Assembly: GCA_963693305.1 (NCBI GenBank)
Contig: OY855903.1
Coordinates: 24,394,455 to 24,458,454 of the forward strand
Direction of reading: 5' to 3'
Source of the DNA: Meandrina meandrites
Lineage: Eukaryota; Cnidaria; Anthozoa; Scleractinia; Meandrinidae
Length of the DNA stretch: 64,000 nt
Positions 1 to 30,700 of the stretch are shown here, in pieces. Positions within the stretch are counted from its first letter, which is position 1; every line of letters starts with the position of its first letter. The notes beneath the pieces are model-generated. The model did not search any database. It saw only the letters and a program-made list of their open reading frames with translations, and was not told where the DNA came from. A program made the translations under genes and the position numbers.

Positions 1-67
1 CTGTTGCGAAGCTAGAATTGTGTTTCAACGTGCAGCTTTTGCTGTATCGGCCGGACGGGTTGCCAGT

Positions 68-344
68 TAGCCTGCGTAGCAAGCGTTCCCGTGCGAACGA
101 AGTGCTATGTGTCGCGCGAGTAAAGATTCTGATCGTGAGAAAATTGGGGCGAGAGCAAAAAAGGAAAAGGAGCAGGGAGGGGGTGGGGGTGGGGCAGCGA
201 GGGAACGCTGTTCCCTCGCTGCCCCACCCCCTCCCCGTTCCTTTCCCTTTTTTGCCCTCGCCCCAATTTTCGCGCGACTAGAATCTTCGCTCGCACGCGA
301 CACATAGCACTTCGCTCGTACGGGAACGCTTGCTACGCAGGCTA
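68..344. mobile_element. Foldback MITE, TAGCCTG ends, 9-bp TSD
   Basis: Nearly the whole element is one inverted repeat. It begins TAGCCTGCGTAGCAAGCG and ends with the complement, closing at GCTACGCAGGCTA; the centre is near 210. It is flanked by a perfect 9-bp direct repeat, GTTGCCAGT, at 59-67 and 345-353. There is no credible protein: the open frames here are mirror images of each other across the palindrome. A 9-bp duplication with long inverted ends suggests a Mutator-like or similar DNA transposase acting in trans, which is inference. Confidence 0.85.
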
Positions 345-353
345 GTTGCCAGT

Positions 354-853
354 GAACTAATCTTTGTTCTAAGCTACGCACATAGGAAGACAGTTATTCT
401 CCTAATATTAAAGTAGTAACCTCACCAAAAACAATTGAACAATTTACGACATTTTTATCAAATTTGCCGCCGTTTTAGTGGGTTCTCCAGGGCTTTTCTG
501 ATTGTCTGTCAAAATGCTTGCGTCATTCACCGGTAGTGATTTTTCACTTCCTTAGCAACGCCCGAGAAATACGTCCGCGGGCCCTTAAGAAACGTAAACT
601 GGACTCCTGGTAAAATGTAGTTTTATTACGCGACTGATTTAAAAATTCTCAAAGGACTGTTTCCAGCAGATTCTGGGCTGGGGCGGCTTGGTAGCGGCCT
701 AGTTTGTACCTGGGCAATTGAGCTGCCATGCAAGGAAGGAGACGCTAGGGATATGTATATGTCCCGGATATGTTCACATTCAAACCAGCGGAGCGGGTAA
801 AAACACTTAATCACTCCTTCATGGTTGACCCAGACCCCCCAAATCAAACTTGC
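354..853. other. Non-coding stretch, nothing recognised
   Basis: No exon, RNA gene or clear repeat boundary was seen. Exons 2-12 of the inverted aminotransferase relic at 854-978 would be expected in this direction on the minus strand, but no trace of exon 2 was found. Confidence 0.5.
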
Positions 854-978
854 CCGTGCCAACTCTTGTTCGATCTCACAGGCTGGAGCATTTACCCATC
901 CTCTCGCGTAGATTGCTCTTTGGAACACAGGATTGAAGGTCTAGTCCATAATAATTTCCTCTACCACACTGTTTCCAT
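854..978 (-). pseudogene. Inverted relic of aminotransferase exon 1
   Basis: Read on the minus strand, this starts with ATG at 978-976 and matches exon 1 of the three aminotransferase genes, closest to copy A. One frame gives VFQRAIYARGWVNA followed by EIEQELAR, against VFQRSLYARGWVTA and EIEQELAR in copy A. It is dead. Two extra bases near the start shift the frame and place a TAG six codons in, and the donor GT is now GC (GCAAGT). The similarity to copy A continues past the exon into the first intron bases (GYAAGYYTGATTTG), so it arose by genomic duplication rather than retroposition. No further exons are visible. Confidence 0.85.
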
Positions 979-1603
979 CATAGTTATGAGGCCCGGTAAG
1001 GTTCTTTGTTATATCAAAATGTTTTTGTTCACTATTTTGGGGGTTGACCGGGGATTGCCCGTACACATAACCTGACAAAATACAACAGGTGGTGAGTCTG
1101 CCCCGGAGGTGGTCACGTGTGTTCATGCAACTACCCAATTGAAACATTGCGACTACGTCATTCATGCAAAGTGTAGTAAGCGCAAAACAAAAATTGTACA
1201 TGATTATTTCTTTTCAACAACATAGATCGTTTTATCCATAAGAACTTAGGTTAGTTTGTTTCTTAATCTTTCCAGAAAAGAAAACAGTGATTGTTATTAA
1301 TCGAATATTTGACTGATGCTTAATTAGTGTTTTTCCTTCTTTTTAAGGAATGCAAACAGTTTGTTTTTGTTGCTGCATGGACCTTTCTACGTAAGTCTCG
1401 GCCTCTTTGTTTGCTCCTTTGATTTTTGCCGGGCTTCATAAACCATTTCCCTTTACTTACATCTTACCATCTAATTTAACAGAGAATATATAAAGACCAA
1501 AATATTTTAATATTTTACCAATAACATTGCTGCCTATCTTTTCATCCAGCTGACCGTTGTGCGCAACAGCGCACCGAGAGCCTGGAACAGGCTACTTAGG
1601 TTA

Positions 1604-2092
1604 TGCATCAGTCAATTCCAGCAGTGCCCATCCCCCCCCCCCCCCCCCTCCCCGGGCTAACCCCCGGGCATTAGCATTTTTTTTTTAAAAAAATTGGCAA
1701 ATTCCCCGGGGTAGGGATGAAGGAACCAGGCAAATGCCCCGCCCCCGGGTTGATTGTTTTCAATCTCTCGATAGGTGATATAGAAATATAATACAAGTTG
1801 TTGCTTCTTAGCAATGAAAAAATATCTAAAATTGAGAAAAAATACCTTTAAAAACATCCATGATCTTCTCTAGTCCTTGATGAACTAGCTAATATGTAAC
1901 GTAGTCCGCGTCTTGGCCTATAAACGCCTCAATCACGAATACGCGACTCACTCCACGGTTTCGAAACCACTTGTCAAATGCCCGGGGGTCGACCCGAGGT
2001 AAGCAAATGCCCCACCCTCGGGACTGGCAACATTAGGAAATGCCCCGCGGTTGCCCGGGGGGGGATGGGCACTGCTAGAATTGACTGATGCA
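1604..2092. mobile_element. Harbinger/Tourist-like MITE, TTA TSD
   Basis: Terminal inverted repeats of about 34 bp begin TGCATCAGTCAATTC and run into a C-rich (left) or G-rich (right) tract, with one mismatch within the first 26 bp. TTA flanks both ends (1601-1603 and 2093-2095), which is the duplication type known for PIF/Harbinger elements. The interior has repeated CCCGGG-rich blocks and no transposase frame. Confidence 0.75.
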
Positions 2093-2510
2093 TTACGCGT
2101 AACCTTAACGCGTAACCAGTCGACCTTATCGCCGAAGCGTTGCGTGACGTCCCAAAAAGCGGCTGCGAAGGAGACTAACTAGCTGGCAGTATGCAGTCGA
2201 AACGTCGCGATTCACAACACAAGTGGCTACATCGTGATAATACTTTATTGTTATTGTACTTTACCACGATGAAGAACCACAACTTTTTTACGACATCAAT
2301 CAAATCAACTTTAATCATTTATTTTCATTAACCGATTATAAAACTACCGATTGGTTATGCCGCGTGTAATGTAATCCACCCTTCATTGTGTATTGCGTGA
2401 CTCAAGTCTACTAAGGTAGATCATCTTGCGCTAACAACCGGGTAACAAGTGAGAGAACTGTAAGTTGCACGCAATGGTTAGCAGGTTGAAAAGATAGCGG
2501 CTAATATTTT

Positions 2511-2680
2511 ACGATAAAATCCGACGTTTCGGAGTCGTCACAACGCCATTGTCAAGGTGACTTATGCTCAAAATGTAAGTTACAATTCAAAGCAGTGTTG
2601 ACTTCAAATCAACATAAATTAGAGAGTGAGAAAACATAAAACTCAGATCGTGACCACACTGAAACGTCGGATTTTATGTG
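2511..2680. repeat. Inverted repeat upstream of gene A
   Basis: Two arms share AAAATCCGACGTTTCGG in opposite orientation, at about 2517-2532 and 2660-2676, separated by about 125 bp. It lies just upstream of the copy A start codon. It resembles a MITE remnant; no TSD was resolved. Confidence 0.45.
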
Positions 2681-2748
2681 TAGTCTTTGGCTTGTTTTTG
2701 TTTTAGCAAGCCGTTTAGTACTGATTTAGTTATTTTATTTTAACTTAG

Positions 2749-22841
<20,093 letters not shown>

Positions 22842-23170
22842 CAGCATGGACTTGACAATTTTATAATACGTATTTATTGACATTCTTACTAAGAGTTACT
22901 GTGAATAAGTAAATTGAAATTGAATTCTTGTTGTCCATATTCAATGCGTTACTGCGGACCTGCACCGTAAAGAAGCCACCCAGCCTACAGTCTTTCAAGA
23001 ACGCTATCAGAAAGTTAGATACTTCTCGTATTCTAGAGAATAATAGTTTGTGACCACTGTCGGTTCATGATTTTAGATCATAGATATACCTACTTATCCT
23101 TAATGAAAATCCCGTGCACTAGCTTCTTTATTAATTTTGAGTCTAGTTTATTTTTAGTTTTAAGTCTCTT

Positions 23171-23369
23171 ATAGACCTTTTTCGCTTGGACGTTTTGTTG
23201 TCCCATTACAGACCATGTGATGATACTCTTGAGAATTCTTGCTTTCAAATTTTCAAATAGTTGCGTGAATATGAATGAATAAATTTTATACGGATAAAAG
23301 AAAAATTCTCTAGAGAATATCACGTGGTCTGTAATGGGAAAACAAACCGCCCAAGCGAAAAAGGTCTAT
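23171..23369. mobile_element. Foldback MITE downstream of copy A
   Basis: ATAGACCTTTTTCGCTTGG at the left is inverted as CCAAGCGAAAAAGGTCTAT-like sequence at the right; the match continues through CCCATTACAGACCA. GTCTCT occurs just outside both ends, a possible short duplication. No open frame is meaningful here. Confidence 0.7.
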
Positions 23370-23395
23370 TGTCTCTGTACATTCACAATAAAACC

Positions 23396-23480
23396 CATTC
23401 TCGGCCCCATAGCCCTTTACGCTTCTCTTAGCCGGAGGGGCCTTGGCACGAGAAACGAAGGGATCTGGAGACAAAGGATT
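23396..23480. repeat. Degenerate CATTCTCGGCCCCA foldback
   Basis: The left end CATTCTCGGCCCCATAGCCC and the inverted right end (AATCCTTTGTCTCCAGATCC) are weakly matched. They resemble the ends of the 26786-27013 element. No TSD was found. Confidence 0.4.
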
Positions 23481-24531
23481 TCCAGTCCTAGATCCTTGTA
23501 CTTCCGGTCTTCATATATCCAGTCTTGATGTTTCTATATACTGTGTGGGAGAGTCATGGCGTAAATAAACCTTTTTTTTTATCCAGCATTATTTTTTATC
23601 CAGCATGGTAACCACAAGAATGTTGACCTCGTACCTTGCGACTGTTGTTTTTCAGTGTTGATTTACGAGAGCAGGAGTGTTGATGAAAGTCCGTTTATCC
23701 CTATTTACGCGATCGTTGGGCCCCTTTGATTATATTATTTGACCCCGAATATTGGCCTGAGTCAACAGATACTACATGTAAGTTCATATATTCTGTTGTG
23801 AATTTCACACTACAATATAACACAACTTTTATGGAGCGACAACAACAGCCTTTTTAGTGGATGAATGAAGTTCTAAAGAAGAATACATGTAACGTATTTG
23901 GGGTGAAGAGTCTAATTTGTTTCTTTAAATTGTAACTCAACTAGAAAATGCGTGGAAGAAGAGCAAACTACATCAGGTTAGTTAGAAACGCATAATACAA
24001 TGTATAACCGAAAGAGAGAAATTATATTGACGAGTTCTCTTAGATTTGTAAAGCAGAAATGTCTATCAACAAGGTCAACAAGATGTCAGCAGATGGACCT
24101 GTACAGTTGTCGTTGTTGTGCATGTCCTCAACTTTGACTGAGCGAGAGAAAAGCAGTTTTAACTTTTCTTAGTGGATGAATGAAGCTCCAAAGTCTCTTT
24201 GGAGTGTCTTGTCTTATATAGTTTTAATCAGTGCAGTTGTAGGATGTATCAGGATAACAGCTTTACTTTGCCTATTTAAAGAATTTATCATGTTATGTTG
24301 AGTGGAACTTTTGAATGTGTCAGATGTGGTGGAGTTTAGGAGAGGGTAGCAAAGGGTTTATGCGTAACTCCCTCCCCCCACTCCTCCCCCACCGCTTTGC
24401 CGCCCTCTTTAGGAAAGTAGTTGAAAATGAATCATCATTTCTATTTACAACGCGTACAATAATGGTGCAGGTTTCAACCGGATATTTACTGTTCAGCTGT
24501 GCTACATTCCACCACTCTAATCACTATAAAT

Positions 24532-25213
24532 TAGGGCTGCAACGATACACCGGTGCACCGGTGAACCGCGATATTTTTTGTCACGATACGAATATCGATA
24601 TTTGAATGGGATATCGCTGTATCGCAAAACAACAAAATATTTCTCATCAAAAATGAAAAATTACTTTACCAACATTCACAAATTACTGTTTTAATCAGTT
24701 TTATGATTCCTTACTTTAGTACAGGCCTTTTTTAGCCACAGGGCTTCGTCGTTGCTTAGTATCGCTTTAAGTATCGCTTCGCATGCTTCCAGTCACGTAT
24801 TTTTCAAGATGGCGGCACGAAAGCATGTGTAGTTTCAATAAGTTGTCAGCTGACACAGTCTTATGCGCCCGCAACAAAAACACGCGGTTCGTTCGTCGCG
24901 TTGGTTCTTTCGTCAAAATGTTCGTCAAAATGTCTTCCTCTGCACCGTCCTCTTATAAGTCAAAGGTATGGAAAGACTTTGGATTCAAATTTTTTTACGA
25001 TGGCCAAGGAGTAAGGCACTTCTCGTTATATTCTTGTGTTATTTTTTACCATTTGTTAATTGTTATCAAGGGAAATTAAAGATTCCAAAGCAGTTTAGTA
25101 ACATTACGTCACTTGTCAGTTGTATGTTATGATGTATCGTATCGTGTATCGTATCGTGGCACTTGTACCGAGATATGTATCGGTTGCTAAGAAAATGTAT
25201 CGTTGCAGCCCTA
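24532..25213. mobile_element. hAT element, internally deleted, 8-bp TSD
   Basis: Inverted ends TAGGGCTGCAACGATAC and GTATCGTTGCAGCCCTA are typical of a widespread hAT group. A perfect 8-bp duplication CTATAAAT lies at 24524-24531 and 25214-25221. A plus-strand frame around 24783-25079 includes KSKVWKDFGF and YDGQGV, resembling the first half of a BED zinc finger. The element seems to keep the transposase's first coding exon and to lack the rest. Confidence 0.85.
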
Positions 25214-25402
25214 CTATAAATATATATTAGTTTTCATATCTAAGTAAAAAGCAAACAATGTTCTAGTCAGTGTCACGAAAACCTTGAAACAAGCGTGACA
25301 CGAGATTATTAGAAGTGGCCGCGTGAATACTGGGGGCGAGACGAGCGGGAAAACCACTGGATACCGTAAATAGATAACTAAAGCGGTCATAAATGTTTCT
25401 TA

Positions 25403-27670
25403 ATGGCGACGGCAGCAGAAGTTATTATCACAGACAAGACTATTAGTCCTGTGTTCCAGAGAACAATTAATGCGAGAGGTTGGGTGGATGCTCGGGCCTT
25501 CGAGATCCAGCAAGAATTGGCACGGGTTAGTGAGATCTGAGTAGTACACGATAGCTAGAGTGTCGGGGCATAAAAGTTGTAAATGTCTGACGAGCTCGGA
25601 CCGTCCAGATTAATCAGTCTACAGAAATCGAGTTATAAAGCCTTACATCTGCAGATCTGCGGATTTTAGCAATCAGTGATAATTGCTCCTCAGAAAATAA
25701 GCTATAATACAAACAACACATTGGGGAAACCAAACGACGACTAGTAAAAAGACCGTTTAAATGAACATCGCAGCCCGCCGGGCAGCAGGCCAGTTGATAC
25801 CCTAGCTAACATCTCCAGGCCCACTTTCAGTCTCACAACATTTCCTTGATAATGGCACTCATTCCACTCGAACTCCTTCACTCTAATCATGGAAGTGTAC
25901 GAAAAGCTAGAGAAGCATACCTCATCATCGATAGAGGTCACGCTCTTCACAGCCAGCCCAAGCTCACGTTTCGAGCGGTTGGTAGGTATAAATTGGTGTT
26001 GCGTAACACTAGACCGTTGAGAATATTATAAGGCTTTGTATGGGATTGGGGTCGATTTTGGCCGTATTTATGCTTAAAATACAGTAAATATACGAAATAA
26101 ACTTACTTTTGCCATTTGCTGTGTCCTTTTGCCTGTTTTGCGTCTTGAAGTGGTGTTTTAGTCGATTTTTTTTTTCGATTTTTCTCTTCCCTGTTCCTTC
26201 CTTCCGTCTTAGGAAGGAAGGAACAGGGAAGAGAAAAATCGACTAAAACACCACTTCAAGACGCAAAACAGGCAAAAGGACACAGCAAATGGCAAAAGTA
26301 AGTTTATTTTGTATATTTACTGTATTTTAAGCATAAATACGGCCAAAATCGACCCAAATCCCATACAAAGCCTTATAATATTCTCAACGGTCTAGTGTTA
26401 CGCAACACCAATTTATACCTACCAACCGCTCGAAACGTGAGCTTGGGCTGCCTGTGCGCTCTTAAACCTCTAGGCACGAATAAGAAAGATGAGATGCAAT
26501 GCTATTCTTTCAGTTTATATCTACTTTTATTGTCGTGTTACATATTTGCTATTTTTTATGATCAATTGCTGATGTAACGGGTATTTTCTTATATATTTTC
26601 AATGTTCACTTTTCCGTTTTATTTTATCATGCTATCATAGGATCATATTGCACGCTATCCTTTCTTTTTTAAAATTGTAACGTCCAAGCTTACCCAGACC
26701 TACCCAGACTCATTGTTTGCATGACCCTGAAGAAGAAAGGCAGTGCCTTTCGAAATATTCGCATTGACGTTATATACCTTTACTGCAATCTCGTCCCCAG
26801 AGGCCGTGATCCTTCTGGTCTGCGCCAGGAATCAAGACCTCAGCCTACAACACCGGAAGTCCATGATTCACGGACTCATTGTCAAATCTGACAAATCTGA
26901 TTGGCTGAAAAGCACAGAGCGAGTCCTCTGCGCATGCTCAGAAATTGGGAGCGGCCAGAGGTCTCGATTCCTGGCGCAGACCAGAAGGATCGCGGCCTCT
27001 GGGGATGAGAATGCCTTTACTGTCAAATCAGCCTTTCTTTTTAACATTTTAGCTGTTAAGTGGGCCTCTGAACCGTGGACCTTGAGGTGGGCCGCCGGGC
27101 CGTGGGCCTTGAAGTGTGCCTTGGGCCGTGGGCCGCTGAGCCACGGGCCTGCTTATAGTAAAACCCCATTAACTGCTGCAAAGCATCTTATGTCTTAAAT
27201 GTTAAATTTCAATCTTTAGGGAGAAAGTAAACCATTTGAAGAAGTCATAAGACATTATGGAGACCCTCATGCATTTGGGCAGCCACCAATAACATCAATC
27301 AGACAGGTAGGCAATGTATAGCAAGTGTAATAAGTGTAATACTTGCTCGTCACCAATTATTAGTGAAGAGCAAGTAACAAATTTCTAAGACAAGGAGGTG
27401 GGCACGGGGTTAGGTGTACAATGTGAGGATCCTCATCCATTTGTTGGGCGGGTCCCACCCTTCACATTTCCCCAGATCTATAAACAACAAGAAGGCAAGT
27501 TTAGTAAGGTTTTCTGAAAAGTTTATGAACTGTGGTGATTGAATCAAATGTCTTGAAGTTCTTTGACAACTTGTAACTTGTGGAACAAAAGACTATGACC
27601 AAATTCTGTTTAAAACCACTCTAGATCTTGATCGGCCTCTTCCCATATTCAACACATAGAATTTTAATTC

Positions 27671-27702
<32 letters not shown>

Positions 27703-30700
27703 ATTCTAGCTTTCTGATTGGTTCACTAGATCTCGGTTATCAGCCATTATACCTGCTTTTGACCTTATATGGGAAATGAGTGCGGCAAGTGCCGCTCAGT
27801 TTAAAAATCTTCCTGCGGGAAGCGAAAGTTCCATCAGAAAAATGGCAAATTTGGCGAGGTTTATAAGCTTATACAAGAAATAATCGACAGTGCCTTCTCT
27901 AAAACCACACAAATACCACAAAATGCCATAGTTGACTCAACTACGTAAAACTGAAAGGATTGATTCGAAATGTTTAATTAAAAATACTTGTAAATGTACA
28001 ACAAGAGCGACTGAACGAAGAAGAAAAGCAGAAAATAATTTACGGGAAGACTAGAAAACTGACACAATTTCATTCAGTGCTCGACGTAAAATTAGGCTCA
28101 GCACTTCAGTTAAGTTTGTTACCTTTCAATCTTGATCTTGTCCTTTTATACATCAATAAACTTCATCGAATCTGAGTGCAATTTCGTTTCAGCATAATAT
28201 AGTAGTCTTCATGACAGCCGTGGAGCCGTAAACAAGTACAATATGTAAACACTTGCTTCGCTCGTCTTGCACAAGGCATATAATTTCCAGAAAAGCTATT
28301 GCTTCGGATCTTCCTGTAGACCTTAATTGTTGTCACAATTTTCCAGGATGAAAAGACGATTTACGAGGAGATTTTCCGAGGAAAATCTTCAGAAGAAAAC
28401 TCTCTCGCTCACTTTCCTGGCGTGTTTCATTCAACTCAAAAAGTGAACACTGCGCCACAAATTTTCCCACCTCCTCATACTATCACTTCGTTTACATCAA
28501 AATGAAATGTCCAGTTGATTTATACTAAAGAAGAATTTAATAAAACAATTATTCCATTCGCCCTTGTTGGATACGAGTGGTTATAGCCAACTCGGCGCTT
28601 CACGCCTCGTTGGCTATTTACCACCTCGTATCCAACGCGGGCTCATGGAATAATTGTTAAATAGATCAACAATATTTTGCTGATCAGTAATTCAATGCAA
28701 CACTGAACCATGAAGTAATTAACTAACAATTTTTGGATGAGATTGAGAAAAATATTGTGATTTGTTATTTGCCAGCAGATTGATTATTTGCTGTTAAGGC
28801 TGAGGCAAATAATTGATCTGCGAAACACTGAAAACCAAGTTCAATAATTGTTTTATCATTCAATCACTGAATTTGTTTTGCACAATTATCCATGGGAAGT
28901 GGCAAGATCACTGTCAGACGCTTATACCCATTAGCAGACCATTATGTGAAGGCAGAGATAATTGCAGATTGCGTGTTAGGGTCTCGACCAATGAAAAGGA
29001 AAAATAATGCATTGAATGATAAAAATATTTATTTTAGCCTGTAACTACAGAAACACAGAATAAAAATTGAGCTGTTAAAAAATATCATTATTCATTCCAA
29101 GTGCTTAGTAAACTATAATTTTGTTGCAATTTATATTTTTTATATTTGTCAACAGTTTCTGGCATGTCTACTTTGTCCAAATTTTCTTGATGACCCAAGC
29201 TACCCACAGGATATCAAAGAAAAAGCTCGCAGAATTCTTAAGTCAACACCAGGATTTGCAATAAGTAAGAAATGCATTTTGCTTGCCTTGTTCCTTGTTC
29301 CCCTTTAAAATAGCCTGAAACTCAGGTTACTTGTGCAGTGGCCGGACCCCCCCTTTCCCAGTATTAGACCTGACAGTTGTTTAACACTGAAATTCTTGCA
29401 TCGGCAGTGATAAAAATAAGTTGGCAGGCCTGCACTACTTTCACGTACGTGTATTAGTCATTTTCATAGTTTTGATCTCAGCAGTATATCTTTGAGAGAC
29501 CTTCTCCTTTTGACCTTCTCCTTTTAAGGAAATATGAAGCTAAACTGAAGTTTCCTGAGGAGTTGGGGTTGGGGGTGTTTAAAGCAGCAAACCTGTGAGG
29601 GTATGCATGTACATGTATTCTAAAAGAACACATTTTGGTATTGCCTGTTTATTTTTTCCATTTTTTCAACTTACAAGAAGTTAAGTGACTAATAGAATCA
29701 TAAACAGGCTATGGGAAACTTATAGCACATTTACAATGTATTCTTCAAATTGCATGTTTCGTTCATGACGGGGGGAGGATTGTTCGGATTTTCGGATCAA
29801 TAGATCAAACACACCACGCCATGTTTTCACTTTGAGGAACAACAACATCTGGGACTTTCTTGATGTCAGATCTTATACATATTAATGAGATCATCCTGAC
29901 ATTGCACTTCCAGAGGTGTAAGATTGAAGGAGCTCCTGAATTTGGCTGTTAATATATTTCTCCCAAGCAATAACAACAACAACTACAATTTTATTACCAA
30001 AAAGAGACTTCATACAATGTTTCAAAAAAAAATTTTAAACAAGATATTGGTAACAACACTCAAAAAAACTAAAAAGTTTATCGAGCTGAGCGAAGTTAAA
30101 TTAGATTAAAACTAAGACGGTGGTTGGCAATAAAGCAAAAATAAATAAATAAATAAGTAAATAAAACGGTTAATGGAAAACGATAATAGCTAACATAAAC
30201 ATTCTATAGCAAAATATATAAAAGCTAAATAAAGAAAATAAGTATTGAGCAAGCAACCGCAATCATTTAGGGTTTGTGGGATTCCACTCATTGGGAATTT
30301 GCTCTTAGTTTATAAAATTGTAAAGCTGAGATGCTTGCTTCTGTTTGTTAATTTTAATTAGTTTGTTTGTTGTTGTTCTTTTTATATAAATTATTGAGTC
30401 ACTGAACACTTTTAGGTGTTCAAATATATATGTCACTGCTGGTTTGTACAGGGAAAAGGGGTAATGCAAAAGAAACCATTTCCTTCTCACAAAAAGCAAG
30501 AACATACCACAATTGATTACTTCCCACTAAATGCAAGTATGTTTGAGTTTAACATTCAAATATTGCACTAAATTAACTTGGTCTGCATAATGTACAGAGG
30601 ACAACAGCTACACAGCCCTCACACATAGTACACCTCCTGCTTGCACTGTGACTGCCTATAAAATTGGGTGATTCTGTTCATGTAGGCTCTTATACAGACA

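Larger units (their letters stand above)
22842..25402. other. Spacer between copies A and B
   Basis: No gene was found. It holds a foldback at 23171-23369, a degraded CTCGKCCCCA-type element at 23396-23480 and the hAT element at 24532-25213. Any promoter of copy B must lie near the end of this spacer, but I see no convincing core-promoter motif. Confidence 0.6.

Noticed and set aside
1245..1603. A possible TAGCCTG element with a CTTAGGTTA 9-bp duplication (1245-1253 and 1595-1603)
   Set aside because: The right end (GAGAGCCTGGAACAGGCTA) is convincing but the left side after the repeat does not match it, so the left end is unproven.
26743..27198. 151-codon plus-strand open frame
   Set aside because: It spans a foldback MITE and a GGGCC-rich minisatellite; the residues reflect repeat sequence.
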